64,000 nucleotides of DNA from Allorhizobium undicola ORS 992 = ATCC 700741 (GCF_000621665.1 NZ_JHXQ01000002.1:248001-312000), one strand, 5' to 3'; counted from the first letter of the stretch, positions 1 to 9,480 are shown. A program made the numbers and translations. Notes: generated by a model not told the origin, from the letters alone.

Positions 1-1170
1 CTGGACAGCCTTGACGCCTCGCAGCGTGCCGTTCTTGCAAAGGCCGAAATTCTGGTGGTGGGCGAGCGACTGGAGCACGTCCTTGCCGGTGCAGCACCGA
101 ATGCCCGGCGCATCCTCACCTGGGGCGCCGGATTTCGCCCGACGCTGGATGCGCTTTTAAAGCTGCGCGGCACGGCGGTCGTGGTGCTTGCAACCGGCGA
201 TCCCATGCATTTCGGCATTGGCGCAACGTTGCGGCGTTATATCGAGGCCTGGGAAATGCGGGTATTGCCCAGCCCCTCGGCCTTTTCGCTGGCGGCGGCC
301 CGGCTTGGCTGGCCCTTGCAGGCGGTGGCGCAGATTTCGCTGCATGGCCGGTCTTCCGCCTTTCTCAATCGCCATATCCTGCCGGGCCAGCGCATATTGG
401 CGCTGACGTCTGATGCAAGGACTGTGTTCGAAGCTGCCGAACACCTGGTCCAGCGCGGCTTTGGCGCCTCGAAACTGACGGTGCTGGAACATATGGGCGG
501 GCAGGACGAGCGTATTATGCGTTTTTCCGCCGAAGACCTTTTGAGGGAGGCGCCAGCGCTTGCGGATTTCAACACGCTGGCGGTGGAATGCCTGGGAGCG
601 GGCGCATGGTTTGCGCCGCTTGCCGGCCTTGCCGATGAAGCCTTTCGCCATGACGGGCAATTGACGAAAAGCGAGGTGAGGGCGGTAACGCTTTCCAAAC
701 TCCAGCCTTTCCCGAATGCGCTGCTATGGGATGTGGGGGCCGGTTGCGGCTCCATCGCCATCGAGTTTTTACGGGCGGGGCTTGGCACCCGCGCCATTGC
801 CATCGAGGAAAAACCGGAGCGGGTGGCGATGATCCGTGACAATGCGCAAAATCTTGGCACGCCCGATCTTGAGATCATCGAAGGGGCGGCCCCCGCCGCC
901 TTGCGGGGGCTGGAGGGGCCGGACGTGATTTTCATTGGCGGCGGCATTACGGTTGACGGGCTTTTTGAAACCTGCTGGCAGAGCCTTAAAGATGGCGGAC
1001 GGCTGGTTGCCAATGCCGTGACCGTCGAAGGGGAGGCGCGGCTTGCGCATTTGCGAAGCCAGCATGGCGGGGAGTTGTTGCGGCTATCCGTTTCCCGTGC
1101 CGCGCCCGTCGGCCGCTATTGCGGCTGGAAGTCGCTGATGCCCGTGACGATGTGGAGTGCGCGCAAATGA
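1..1170 (+). CDS. cobL: Precorrin-6Y C5,15-methyltransferase (decarboxylating), 5' end outside window
   Basis: Bifunctional SAM-dependent enzyme of aerobic cobalamin synthesis: it methylates precorrin-6Y at C5 and C15 and decarboxylates the C12 acetate. The frame is open from base 1, so the first codons (I estimate about 15-20) lie outside the window. The N-terminal half is a tetrapyrrole methylase domain with the LATGDPMHFGIG loop. The C-terminal half is a CbiT-type methyltransferase with the SAM-binding motif DVGAGCGS near base 730. The stop overlaps the next start as ATGA (1167-1170), indicating translational coupling with cobI. The family assignment is secure; the true start cannot be seen. 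Confidence 0.93.
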   Translation: MDSLDASQRAVLAKAEILVVGERLEHVLAGAAPNARRILTWGAGFRPTLDALLKLRGTAVVVLATGDPMHFGIGATLRRYIEAWEMRVLPSPSAFSLAAARLGWPLQAVAQISLHGRSSAFLNRHILPGQRILALTSDARTVFEAAEHLVQRGFGASKLTVLEHMGGQDERIMRFSAEDLLREAPALADFNTLAVECLGAGAWFAPLAGLADEAFRHDGQLTKSEVRAVTLSKLQPFPNALLWDVGAGCGSIAIEFLRAGLGTRAIAIEEKPERVAMIRDNAQNLGTPDLEIIEGAAPAALRGLEGPDVIFIGGGITVDGLFETCWQSLKDGGRLVANAVTVEGEARLAHLRSQHGGELLRLSVSRAAPVGRYCGWKSLMPVTMWSARK

Positions 1171-1898
1171 CCGGCAGACTTTACGGGCTGGGGCTCGGTC
1201 CCGGCGATCCCGAACTTCTGACGCTGAAGGCATATCGGATTCTCACGCATTCGCCGGTGATTGCCTATCCGCAGCCGGATAACGGTCCAAGCTTCGCACG
1301 GCAGATTGCCGCGCCCTATCTGCGCCCGGACCAGTTGGAAGTGCCGATCATCGTGCCGATGCGGGTGGAGCGTTTTCCCGCCCAGGATGTCTATGACGAG
1401 GCGGCTGAGAGGCTTTCCCGTCATCTGGATGCCGGTGCCGATGTGGCGGTGCTGTGCGAGGGCGATCCCTTTTTCTATGGCTCTTTCATGTATCTCTTTG
1501 AGCGGCTGGCCCTTCGCTATCCAACGGAGGTGGTGCCCGGCGTTTCCTCCATGATGGCCGCTGCCGCCGCCTATGGGCGTCCGCTGGCGGCCCGCAACGA
1601 TGTGCTGACCATTCTGCCGGGACCGCTGGACAACGACGTGCTGAAAGCAAGGATCGAAGCCTCGCAGGCCGTTGCCATCATCAAACTCGGGCGGCATTTT
1701 TCCCGCATCAGGACCTTGATTGCCGAAATGGGGCTGGCACCTTGCACCGGCTATGTGGAGCGCGTTTCGCTGGACGCGGAGCGCATTTCGCCATTGGCTG
1801 ACATTGCCGAAAACAGCGCCCCCTATTTCTCCATGCTGCTGATTTACAAGGGTGCGGAAGGCTGGGCCATATCCTCCGCCGCCAGACTGGAAAGATGA
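1167..1898 (+). CDS. cobI: Precorrin-2 C20-methyltransferase
   Basis: Transfers a methyl group from SAM to C20 of precorrin-2, giving precorrin-3A. The product is 243 residues, normal for the family, and opens with the tetrapyrrole methylase P-loop GLGLGPGDPELLT. The second signature, CEGDPFFYGSFMYL, and the VVPGVSSM segment follow. I chose the ATG at 1167 because it overlaps the cobL stop by four bases and starts directly before the P-loop; an earlier in-frame start at 1119 would only add cobL-encoded sequence. It also overlaps the next gene as ATGA (1895-1898). Confidence 0.95.
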   Translation: MTGRLYGLGLGPGDPELLTLKAYRILTHSPVIAYPQPDNGPSFARQIAAPYLRPDQLEVPIIVPMRVERFPAQDVYDEAAERLSRHLDAGADVAVLCEGDPFFYGSFMYLFERLALRYPTEVVPGVSSMMAAAAAYGRPLAARNDVLTILPGPLDNDVLKARIEASQAVAIIKLGRHFSRIRTLIAEMGLAPCTGYVERVSLDAERISPLADIAENSAPYFSMLLIYKGAEGWAISSAARLER

Positions 1899-3730
1899 CA
1901 ATGCCTGAGATGAATAAGCCCGCCATCATAGTCCTCATGCCGGGGGCATTGCCGATGGCGCAACGCCTTGCCGCCTGTGTCGGGGGCGAGGTGCATGGGG
2001 CGGAAGGGCGCGTTTCTGATGCGCAGGTTCGTTTTGCGGAGGTCAAGCCGCATGTGCGAGACCTGTTCCGGCAAGGCCGCCCGATTATTGCGTTGATGGC
2101 AAGTGGTGCGGTCATTCGCCTGCTTGCGCCGCTTCTCGACGACAAGCACAGCGAGCCGCCTGTTCTGGCCGTGGCGGAGGATGGCAGTGCTGTCGTGCCG
2201 CTGCTGGGCGGCCACCACGGCGCAAACGATCTGGCCCGCCAGATTGCCGGAGAACTCGGCATTGCCCCCGCCATCACCACGGCGGGCGATTTGCGCTTCG
2301 GCGTGGCGCTGGACCAGCCGCCGGAAGGTTACAGGCTTGCCAATCCCGATGCGGCAAAGGCCGTAATGGCGGAACTGGTGGCCGGTGGAGCGGCAAGGTT
2401 GAATGGAAAAGTGCCATGGCTGGAGGCCTCGCGCCTGCCTTTCGCCGATAATGGCCGTGTCACGCTGACTGTGACGGATGCCGTAAAGACACCGGAAGCG
2501 CTCGAACTCGTCTATCACCCGAAAACCCTGGTGCTTGGCATGGGATGTGAACGTCATGCCCCGGTGGAAGAAGCGATAGCGCTGGCGGAAGAAGCGCTTG
2601 CCAAGGCCGGACTTGCACGGGAAAGCCTCACGGCCATTGCCTCCATCGATGTGAAGGCGGATGAAAGGGCGGTTCATGCCGTTGCCGCGCATTTTGGCGT
2701 TCCGGCCCGCTTTTTCCCCGCCGACAGGCTGGAGGCGGAAACACCGCGTCTGAAGACCCCATCCGACGTGGTTTTTGCGGAAGTGGGCTGCCATGGCGTG
2801 GCAGAGGGTGCGGCCCTTGCGGCAGCGGGCGCGCAGGGTGAGTTGATCTTGCCGAAGATCAAATCCCGTGGTGTGACAGCGGCCATTGCACGAGCGCCAC
2901 AGGTGCTGGAGGCGCAAGGCTTTGGCCGCGCTCGTGGCAGGTTGTTCGTGGTTGGCATCGGCCCTGGCGCCGAGGGCTGGCGCTCGCCGGAGGTGTCGCG
3001 CATGGTCGAGGCCTCCACCGATCTCGTCGGCTATTCGCTCTATCTCGATCTGCTGGAAGGGCTTGCCGACGGCAAGAAGCGCCATGATTTCGATCTTGGC
3101 AAGGAAGAGGCCCGCGTGGTCCACGCCATGGAACTGGCAGGTGAGGGGCGAACGGTCGCGCTGGTCTGCTCCGGCGATGCCGGGATTTATGCCATGGCGA
3201 CGCTTGTCTTCGAACTGCTGGACAAGGGCGGCATTTCCGATGCGGCAAGCCGCATCGAGATTGCTGTTTCACCGGGCATTTCAGCGCTTCAGGCGGCAGC
3301 GGCCCGCGCCGGTGCGCCTTTGGGGCATGATTTCTGCACCATTTCACTCTCCGACCTTCTGACGCCATGGGAGCATATTCAAAGGCGGGTGAAGGCGGCG
3401 GGCGAGGGCGATTTCGTGATCGCATTCTACAATCCCGTCTCGCTGAAGCGCCGCACGCAACTGGCCTATGCGCGAGATCAATTGCTGACATACCGGCCCG
3501 CCGATACGCCCGTCATCCTCGCCAGCAATCTCGGCCGCGAGGGTGAGAGGGTGCGGGTGGTGCCGCTCGGTGGCCTGAATGTGGATGATGTGGACATGCT
3601 GACCGTCGTCGTCATCGGCTCTTCCGAAAGCCGCGTGGTCAAGACAGGTGACGGGCGGGCATGGGTCTATACGCCGCGCGGCTATTCCGGCAAGGCAGGT
3701 ACGGGAATGAAGAAGGAAGATGTGGCATGA
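1895..3730 (+). CDS. cobJ: CbiG-CobJ fusion: cobalamin biosynthesis protein / precorrin-3B C17-methyltransferase
   Basis: A 611-residue two-part protein. Residues 1 to about 340 resemble CbiG: an N-terminal part around ALMASGAVIRLLAPLL and a C-terminal part beginning near LVLGMGCERHAP and containing AEVGCHGVAEGAAL. From about residue 348 the sequence is a CobJ/CbiH methyltransferase with the P-loop VVGIGPGAEGW, the CSGDAGIYAM motif and VSPGISALQAAAARAG. CobJ contracts the ring by methylating C17. CbiG acts in the anaerobic route; in aerobic bacteria the CbiG-like part is usually called CobE-like and its role is less clear. The gene is coupled to cobI and cobM by ATGA overlaps. Standalone CobJ is about 250 residues, so this is a genuine fusion. 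Confidence 0.93.
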   Translation: MTMPEMNKPAIIVLMPGALPMAQRLAACVGGEVHGAEGRVSDAQVRFAEVKPHVRDLFRQGRPIIALMASGAVIRLLAPLLDDKHSEPPVLAVAEDGSAVVPLLGGHHGANDLARQIAGELGIAPAITTAGDLRFGVALDQPPEGYRLANPDAAKAVMAELVAGGAARLNGKVPWLEASRLPFADNGRVTLTVTDAVKTPEALELVYHPKTLVLGMGCERHAPVEEAIALAEEALAKAGLARESLTAIASIDVKADERAVHAVAAHFGVPARFFPADRLEAETPRLKTPSDVVFAEVGCHGVAEGAALAAAGAQGELILPKIKSRGVTAAIARAPQVLEAQGFGRARGRLFVVGIGPGAEGWRSPEVSRMVEASTDLVGYSLYLDLLEGLADGKKRHDFDLGKEEARVVHAMELAGEGRTVALVCSGDAGIYAMATLVFELLDKGGISDAASRIEIAVSPGISALQAAAARAGAPLGHDFCTISLSDLLTPWEHIQRRVKAAGEGDFVIAFYNPVSLKRRTQLAYARDQLLTYRPADTPVILASNLGREGERVRVVPLGGLNVDDVDMLTVVVIGSSESRVVKTGDGRAWVYTPRGYSGKAGTGMKKEDVA

Positions 3731-4515
3731 CGGTTTATTTCATTGGCGCCGGTCCCGGCGCGCCGGACCTGATTACCGTGCGCGGCCTGCGGCTGATCGA
3801 ACGCTGCCCGGTCTGCCTCTATGCCGGTTCGCTGGTGCCGGAGGAAATCGTCAAGGCGGCTCCGGCGGATGCGCTGGTGCGCGACACCGCTCCCATGCAT
3901 CTGGAAGAGATCATCGGCGAGATCGAAAAGGCGCATGGTGAAGGCAAGGACGTGGCCCGCGTCCATTCCGGCGATCCCTCCATCTATGGCGCGATTGCCG
4001 AGCAGATGCGGCGTCTGGATGCGCTTGGCATTCCCTATGACGTCGTGCCGGGCGTCCCGGCCTTCGCCGCGACTGCCGCCCGGCTGAAGACGGAATTGAC
4101 GCTGCCGGAAATTGCCCAGACGGTGATCGTGACCCGCACGGAGATGAAGGCCTCCTCCATGCCGGAATTCGAGACGCTGGAGATTCTTGGCAAATCGCGC
4201 GCCACACTTGCCATTCATCTTTCCATCCGCAACCTCGCCCATATTCGCGATGTGCTGACGCCCTATTATGGCGCGGATTGCCCGGTGGTGATTGCCTATC
4301 GCGCCACCTGGCCGGATGAGCTTTTCATACGCACCACACTGGAAAATATGGGCGAGGACGTGCGCAAGGCCAAGATCACCCGCACGGCGCTTGTCATGGT
4401 GGGGCGCGTCTTCGGCCATGTGGAGTTTCGCGATAGCGACCTCTACAATGCCGACTTCACCCATGTGCTGCGCAATGCCGGCAAGAAAAACAAGGTGAAA
4501 GGTCCGCAAGGCTGA
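3727..4515 (+). CDS. cobM: Precorrin-4 C11-methyltransferase
   Basis: Methylates precorrin-4 at C11 in the aerobic cobalamin pathway. The 262-residue product has the tetrapyrrole methylase P-loop FIGAGPGAPDLITVRG, the VHSGDPSIYGAI motif and VVPGVPAFAATAA. The ATG at 3727 overlaps the cobJ stop as ATGA and begins just before the P-loop, so it is preferred over the in-frame codon at 3661 inside cobJ. It is the last cob gene seen here; the next gene starts 55 bases later and belongs to another pathway. Confidence 0.95.
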   Translation: MTVYFIGAGPGAPDLITVRGLRLIERCPVCLYAGSLVPEEIVKAAPADALVRDTAPMHLEEIIGEIEKAHGEGKDVARVHSGDPSIYGAIAEQMRRLDALGIPYDVVPGVPAFAATAARLKTELTLPEIAQTVIVTRTEMKASSMPEFETLEILGKSRATLAIHLSIRNLAHIRDVLTPYYGADCPVVIAYRATWPDELFIRTTLENMGEDVRKAKITRTALVMVGRVFGHVEFRDSDLYNADFTHVLRNAGKKNKVKGPQG

Positions 4516-4570
4516 TTGCCTCACGGCTCGCGGCGCGGTTATTCTGGGCGGACCAGCAGAAGGAAAAGAC

Positions 4571-5530
4571 ATGCACAAGGTGATTTTCGATACCGATCCC
4601 GGCGTAGACGATGCTATGGCATTGCTCTTTTTGCACCATCATGCAGAAATCGATCTCCTCGGCATTACGACTGTTTTCGGCAATGCCACCATCGAAACCA
4701 CCACGCGAAATGCGCTTTTTCTGAAACGCGAATGGAACATAGACGCCCCCGTTGCGCGTGGCGCCGGTGAAACCTTCATTCCGCATCGCGTGACCCATGA
4801 GCCGCCGAAATTCATCCATGGCGATGACGGGCTTGGCAATATCGGCGTGCCGGAGGTGATCGATCTGCCGGTCGATCCGCGTCCGGCCCATCGTTTCATC
4901 GTGGAGACGGTGCGCGCCAACCCGCATGAGGTGACGATCGTTGCCGTTGGTCGCATGACCAATCTCGCCAATGCCCTCAAGGATGACCCGGAAATTGTCT
5001 CGCTGGTCAAGGAAATCGTCATCATGGGTGGCGCCTTCGACGTGAACGGCAATGTGACGCCTGCTGCGGAGGCCAATATTCACGGCGATCCGGAGGCGGC
5101 GGACGTGGTTTTTACCGCAAGCTGGCCACTGGTGGTCGTGGGCCTCGACGTGACGACGAAAACCGTGATGACCCGCAGCCAGCTTGCCGATATTCGCGAT
5201 GCGGCGGGAAAGCGGGCCGAGCTGCTTTTCGATCTTTCGCAATTCTACATCAAGTTCTACGAAACCCGCGTTCCGGATGGCATGGTGGTGCATGACAGTT
5301 GCGCCTGCGCCTATGTGGTGCGCCCGGACCTGTTTACGACGCGCACCGGCTCGATGCGGGTTATCTGCGGCGGTCTTGCCGACGGCCAGACCATCCAGAA
5401 ACCGGATGACATGGGCTTTGGCCCCAGTGACTGGGATGGCCTGCCCAGCCAGAAGGCCTGCATGGACATCGATGCGGACGGCGTACTCAAGCTTATTCAC
5501 GACACCATCGTTTCCGTGCGCGAGGGGTGA
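4571..5530 (+). CDS. Inosine-uridine-preferring nucleoside hydrolase
   Basis: Hydrolyses the N-glycosidic bond of nucleosides to ribose and free base for salvage. The 319-residue product carries the family-defining calcium/ribose-binding motif DTDPGVDDA at residues 7-15, the HGDDGLGN stretch, and the later PAAEANIHGDPEAA and HDSCACAY segments. A purine-rich ribosome site (AGGAAAAG) lies just before the ATG. It follows cobM closely on the same strand and might be co-transcribed, although no functional link to cobalamin is evident. A nucleoside-type importer and gpt lie further along the window. Base preference cannot be read from sequence. Confidence 0.93.
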   Translation: MHKVIFDTDPGVDDAMALLFLHHHAEIDLLGITTVFGNATIETTTRNALFLKREWNIDAPVARGAGETFIPHRVTHEPPKFIHGDDGLGNIGVPEVIDLPVDPRPAHRFIVETVRANPHEVTIVAVGRMTNLANALKDDPEIVSLVKEIVIMGGAFDVNGNVTPAAEANIHGDPEAADVVFTASWPLVVVGLDVTTKTVMTRSQLADIRDAAGKRAELLFDLSQFYIKFYETRVPDGMVVHDSCACAYVVRPDLFTTRTGSMRVICGGLADGQTIQKPDDMGFGPSDWDGLPSQKACMDIDADGVLKLIHDTIVSVREG

Positions 5531-5582
5531 TCTGCCGAAGCCTGGCAAACGTATGAGCTCATGTCGCAATTGCAGGGAGCCC

Positions 5583-5777
5583 ATGATGTTTCTCGACTTG
5601 CAGGGCTATGGACGCAGACCCGAAGAGCCGCCGCCACCGCCGCGACGGCTATCCCCGCAAGGCGAAAAGGTCATGCTTTGGGTGATCTGCGTCAATATTC
5701 TGCTGCTTTTCATCGCTCCCATCGCGGGCGGAAGCGTGGTCATGACCCTCATCAACGTTATCCGCCATCTCTTTTGA
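5583..5777 (+). CDS. Small proline-rich single-pass membrane protein
   Basis: A 64-residue open frame preceded by AGGGAG about four bases before the ATG. The N-terminal half is hydrophilic with a run of prolines (PEEPPPPPRR). The C-terminal half has one strongly hydrophobic stretch (VMLWVICVNILLLFIAPIAG), likely a membrane segment. It sits between the nucleoside hydrolase and the CinA-like gene on the same strand. I do not recognise a named family. The ribosome site and the clear two-part layout favour a real gene. The longer in-frame start at 5184 would lie inside the hydrolase and is rejected. Confidence 0.65.
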   Translation: MMFLDLQGYGRRPEEPPPPPRRLSPQGEKVMLWVICVNILLLFIAPIAGGSVVMTLINVIRHLF

Positions 5778-5819
5778 CCGTTCCGCAAGGGATCGGTTTT
5801 TTCATTCAGGATAAAGCTC

Positions 5820-6584
5820 ATGTCGAATTCGGAAATCGTGACTGCCGCCATGCTGGCCATCGGGGATGAATTGCTCTCCGGCCGCACCAAGGACAAGAAT
5901 GTCGGGCATCTGGCAGAGGTGCTGACGCTGGCGGGTATCGATCTCAAGGAAGTGCGGATCGTTTCAGACGATGAAGAGGCAATCGTGGAAGCGCTCAATG
6001 CCCTGCGCAGCCGCTATGATTACGTCTTCACCTCTGGCGGGATCGGCCCCACGCATGATGACATCACCGCGGATTCGGTTTCCAGGGCATTCGGTATGCC
6101 CTGTGTTCATGACGAGAAAGCCATGGAATTGCTGGGTGCGATGTATGCCCGCCGCAACATGGAATTTACCGAGGCACGCCAGCGCATGGCCCGTATGCCG
6201 AAGGGGGCAACCCATATCCCGAATGCCGTTTCCACCGCGCCCGGTTTTCAGGTGGAGAATGTCTATGTCATGGCGGGCGTGCCGCAGGTATTTCAGGCCA
6301 TGCTGGAGGTTGTCATCAAGACGCTTCCGGCAGGAAAGCGCATCCTGTCTCGCGCCATTGCCTGCCCCTTCGGCGAGGGCGACATTGGCACGCCGCTGGG
6401 AGAGGTGCAGAAGGCTCACCCCGAAACCAGCATTGGCTCCTATCCGCGTTATGACGAGATGAAGGGCTTCCATGTGGAACTCGTGGTGCGCGCCCGCGAC
6501 GAGGCAGTCCTGAATGCGGCGGCTGCCGATGTCGAACGCATGATTGCCTCCCTGAAGGCAAGCCGCCCGGTGTTGGAGGCCTGA
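5820..6584 (+). CDS. CinA-like / MoaB-Mog domain (molybdopterin-binding fold) protein
   Basis: A 254-residue protein of the competence/damage-inducible CinA N-terminal family (MoCF_biosynth domain). Diagnostic motifs are AIGDELLSGRTKDKN near the start and TSGGIGPTHDDIT near residue 76, which form the conserved nucleotide-binding pocket of the family. It lacks the C-terminal CinA deamidase domain, as is usual for the short version found in Rhizobiales-type bacteria. Members have been linked to pyrophosphatase activity on nucleotide cofactors, but the exact substrate here is unknown. Confidence 0.88.
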   Translation: MSNSEIVTAAMLAIGDELLSGRTKDKNVGHLAEVLTLAGIDLKEVRIVSDDEEAIVEALNALRSRYDYVFTSGGIGPTHDDITADSVSRAFGMPCVHDEKAMELLGAMYARRNMEFTEARQRMARMPKGATHIPNAVSTAPGFQVENVYVMAGVPQVFQAMLEVVIKTLPAGKRILSRAIACPFGEGDIGTPLGEVQKAHPETSIGSYPRYDEMKGFHVELVVRARDEAVLNAAAADVERMIASLKASRPVLEA

Positions 6585-6761
6585 AATTTCACCTGCCAGC
6601 CTTTGACCGAAGTCAAGGAACTGCCCCGCGTTTGGCGCATTATTCTAGCCGGTGGAACAAAATCCGCCAGCCTGCCTTCCGGTTTCCGAATATCGGAAGG
6701 CCGCGCCTTTTGCGACCGCCGAAAGGCCTTGTCGGGGCAATGCGGACATGACTTTGGGAGA

Positions 6762-7607
6762 ATGACGATGGGTTACAAGACTATTCTCGCCGTGCTGGAC
6801 AGCACGAAAACCGCCAGACAGATTTCGGATTTCTCGATTGCGCTGGCCGAGCAGTTCGGCTCTCACGTTATTGGCCTGCATTCGGAAGCGGTGGCGGCCA
6901 TGCCGCTCATTGCCCCGATGGAGATTCCAGACCCCGTGGCCGTTCAGGCCATGCAGGATATGGCGCATGAGGAAACCCGGACGATCTGCCGCTTGTTCGA
7001 AGAGGCCGGACGTCGCGAAGGCCTTTCGACGGAGTGGCGCAGCTTCATGGCGTCTTCCGGTCTCGGCAAGACTTTTGTGGAAAGTGCGCGGGCGGTCGAT
7101 CTGATCGTGGCTGCTCAGGGCGAGCAGGGTTCCGCGTCGGAAAATCGCAGCGAGCTGGAAACCGTGATGCATGAAAGCGGCCGCCCGCTTTTGCTCGTGC
7201 CGCATATTCTCAAAGAGCCGCGTCCCATAAAGCGCGTATTGGTCGCGTGGAACGGATCGCGGGAAGCCACCCGCGCCACCTTCGACGCGCTTCCTTTCCT
7301 GAAACAGGCGCAAACTGTCGAGATTTTCTCCGCAGTGAACGGGGAAAATATGGATGCATCCCGAGCCTTGCCCGGCGGCGAAATTGCCGCCACCCTTGCC
7401 CGGCATGGCGTCAATGTCACCGTCGTCACCAAGGATCTTGCCGAATTGCAGGCTTCCGCCCATATCGAAAACCGCTTGTCGGATGCCAGCATCGACCTTC
7501 TGGTCATGGGCGCCTATTCCCACAAGCGCTGGTGGGAGGTGCTGTTCGGCGGCGTGACCCGTACCGTACTGGACAGCATGACAGCACTGACGCTTCTGTC
7601 GCGGTAA
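6762..7607 (+). CDS. Universal stress protein, tandem UspA domains
   Basis: A 281-residue cytoplasmic protein with two Usp folds in tandem. The first starts at KTILAVLDSTK; the second starts near RVLVAWNGSREATRA and ends with the typical LLVMGAYSHKRWWEVLFGGVTRTVL segment. The G-2x-G-9x-G(S/T)-type ATP loop is approximated in the second half only. I chose the ATG at 6762 because GGGAG precedes it directly; the long in-frame extension back to 6603 reads through non-coding-like sequence. Usp proteins bind ATP or metabolites and are usually induced by starvation or stress. Confidence 0.88.
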   Translation: MTMGYKTILAVLDSTKTARQISDFSIALAEQFGSHVIGLHSEAVAAMPLIAPMEIPDPVAVQAMQDMAHEETRTICRLFEEAGRREGLSTEWRSFMASSGLGKTFVESARAVDLIVAAQGEQGSASENRSELETVMHESGRPLLLVPHILKEPRPIKRVLVAWNGSREATRATFDALPFLKQAQTVEIFSAVNGENMDASRALPGGEIAATLARHGVNVTVVTKDLAELQASAHIENRLSDASIDLLVMGAYSHKRWWEVLFGGVTRTVLDSMTALTLLSR

Positions 7608-7787
7608 GGCTCATTCAGGCTATGCAACCCCCTGTCGTTCGGACGAGGGATTGAGTGCGAGGCGCCTAGCCCTTTGCAGTAAACACGCTACACGACGCAA
7701 TGATGAGAACGGCTTGAGATAAGAGATTCTTCCCCAAAAGGCCCGCTCCATGTTTTCCTCAGTTCATACCGTTCTCATCGACACTTG

Positions 7788-7842
7788 AGAGCATTTCCAG
7801 CAAAAGTGTTTTCGGTTTTGTGTCTGGAAATGCGTCAAAACA
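7788..7842 (+). repeat. Short dispersed repeat, copy 1
   Basis: Starts AGAGCATTTCC and ends GCGTCAAAACA, with a central CGGTTTTG. An inverted, diverged copy lies at 30323-30378. The motif type is familiar as a small palindromic repeat scattered through Brucella and rhizobial genomes (from memory, not searched). It directly abuts the next repeat. Confidence 0.7.
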
Positions 7843-7846
7843 AGGG

Positions 7847-7976
7847 CTTATACCAAGGGTCATTGAAAATGACTTTTGGTATTCCCTTTTCGAACATCTC
7901 AAGTCTCTGACGCAGTTGAAATATTCGAAATCCCTTCAAGGCGAGGATCCGGTAGCATCTTCGAGCCTTGGCATTA
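7847..7976 (+). repeat. ~130-bp palindromic repeat, left copy
   Basis: Begins CTTATACCAAGGGTCATTG and is collinear with 10349-10478 over its whole length with scattered substitutions. It carries the same two internal hairpins, around the ATACCAA/TTGGTAT arms and the CGAACATCTC/AAATATTCG arms. Together the copies bracket the nodE/nodF/nodD-like patch as direct repeats. Confidence 0.85.
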
Positions 7977-8271
7977 GAGCGCCGTGAATTTTGTCAAACG
8001 TACAAAATACGCTGTAAAATGCTGAATCTGTTGCATAATTTTTACATTCAATCGATTCCCATTTAAGGAATTATGCAGTGGCGAAGAGGGACCAGAAGGC
8101 CTGACCCGCCATAGGAAACGGCCGCCCGGCAAGGCTCCATTTGGCGCCAGCGTCACGGCACGCGTGCTGGCGCTGAGCTGCTCGGAGCCACCCGCTTCGA
8201 TAACACTGTGGACCGGGCGTATCATTGGCATCTCGCTTGGGTCTGTCCAGGCGCCCGAAATCAGAAAGCCC

Positions 8272-9480
8272 CTAAAATCTCCGAAAGGCCAGCACTGCAT
8301 TTGTGCCGCTCATGCCGAAGGCGTTGCTCATGGCGACCGAAATCTTGCGCTCGCGCGCCACATTGGGGGTGACGTCAAGATCACAGGCAGGATCATGTTC
8401 ACGATAATTCGCCGTAGGCGGCACGACGCCTTCCCGGATCGCCATCACGCATGCTATCATCTCCAGTGCGCTGGCGGCCCCTAGGCAGTGTCCGTGAACG
8501 GATTTGGTGGACGAGATAGAAAGATCGGTGGCATGAGGCCCGAAAACCCGCTTGATGGCCGTTGTTTCCATCTGGTCATTTGCCTGGGTACCGGTCCCGT
8601 GAGCATTCAGGTAATCGACATCTGCCGGATTTAGACCTGCGTCGCGAAGACAAGCGCGCATTGCCGCTTCAGGCCCTTCTACAGCGGGTGCAACAAGATC
8701 ATAAGCATCGGCGGAAAGGCCAACCCCCACAATTTCAGCAAGAATCGTTGCTCCTCGGGCTGCTGCATGTTCATAACTTTCAAGAACTGCCATGGCAGCT
8801 CCTTCGCCAAGCACCAGCCCCCTTCTATCGGCAGAGAAGGGCCTGCACATATCAGGAGCCAGCACCCGCAACGCTTCCCAGGACTTTAAAATCCCCCATA
8901 CGAGCGGCGCTTCACTGCCTCCCGACAGCATCACGTCAGCCCGACCCAGCCGGATCTGGTCCACCGCCGCCGCAATGGCATGATTTCCCGATGCACAGGC
9001 GGAGGTCACGCCAAACATCGGTCCGCGCAGGCCCAGGTTCATGCTGACATGTCCAGCCGCCGCACAAGGCATGACCTTTGGCGCGGTAAGAATGTCTGCG
9101 CGCTTGCTGCCATGCAAAAGGATGTTGCGATAATTGTTTTCAATCGGCATCCATCCGCAAACTCCCACACCGACTGTGGCGCCGTAGCGGTATGTGTTAT
9201 CGGCATTTATCGAAAGGCCTGCCTGTTGAACGGCTTGCCTTGCCGCAATAACGGCAAGCAAACTGAAACGGTCCATGGAAATAAGCTGCCGACGATCGAT
9301 ATCGTGGTCCGGCAGTGTTCTTATTTCACATCCAACCAACCCCTTGAGATCATGGAGTTCGCTGTTCTCGATCGGCCCAATGGCGCAACGGCCATCCCGC
9401 ATTCCTGCCCAGATTGAGGCTACATCCGCTCCCAGGCCGCAGAGGCCGCCCATTCCTGTAATGACAACGCGGCGTGTCAT
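8272..9480 (-). CDS. nodE: NodE-like beta-ketoacyl-ACP synthase
   Basis: A KAS II-type condensing enzyme of 402 residues, the usual NodE length. The catalytic triad is complete: Cys162 in [12 protein letters not shown], His294 in [11 protein letters not shown] and His331 in [11 protein letters not shown]. The start is the ATG at 9480, which overlaps the stop of the upstream ACP gene by one base (TGATG). An earlier in-frame start at 9549 lies inside that ACP gene. NodE-type enzymes elongate special, often unsaturated, acyl chains on NodF. No nodulation backbone genes are visible, so the acyl product could serve another lipid. Assignment to the NodE branch rather than ordinary FabF rests mainly on pairing with a NodF-like ACP. 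Confidence 0.83.
   Translation of the reverse strand: MTRRVVITGMGGLCGLGADVASIWAGMRDGRCAIGPIENSELHDLKGLVGCEIRTLPDHDIDRRQLISMDRFSLLAVIAARQAVQQAGLSINADNTYRYGATVGVGVCGWMPIENNYRNILLHGSKRADILTAPKVMPCAAAGHVSMNLGLRGPMFGVTSACASGNHAIAAAVDQIRLGRADVMLSGGSEAPLVWGILKSWEALRVLAPDMCRPFSADRRGLVLGEGAAMAVLESYEHAAARGATILAEIVGVGLSADAYDLVAPAVEGPEAAMRACLRDAGLNPADVDYLNAHGTGTQANDQMETTAIKRVFGPHATDLSISSTKSVHGHCLGAASALEMIACVMAIREGVVPPTANYREHDPACDLDVTPNVARERKISVAMSNAFGMSGTNAVLAFRRF

Larger units (their letters stand above)
7608..8271. other. Intergenic stretch at left edge of the nod-like patch
   Basis: About 660 bases with no convincing gene. It holds a ~55-base dispersed repeat at 7788-7842 and a ~130-base palindromic repeat at 7847-7976. 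The remainder (about 7977-8271) shows no ribosome site with a persuasive reading frame. One open minus-strand frame (7974-8300) overlaps the end of the nodE-like gene and has no recognisable similarity. Confidence 0.6.

Noticed and set aside
157..1013. Minus-strand open frames in the cob region
   Set aside because: They are antisense shadows of cobL, which has clear methyltransferase motifs.
7608..7850. A duplicated tRNA-Lys end as an attachment site
   Set aside because: No stretch matching the last 20 bases of the tRNA was seen by eye in this interval.
7974..8300. A 108-codon minus-strand frame after the nodE-like gene
   Set aside because: It overlaps the end of nodE in another frame, shows no known motif and reads into the palindromic repeat region; I could not identify it as a gene remnant.
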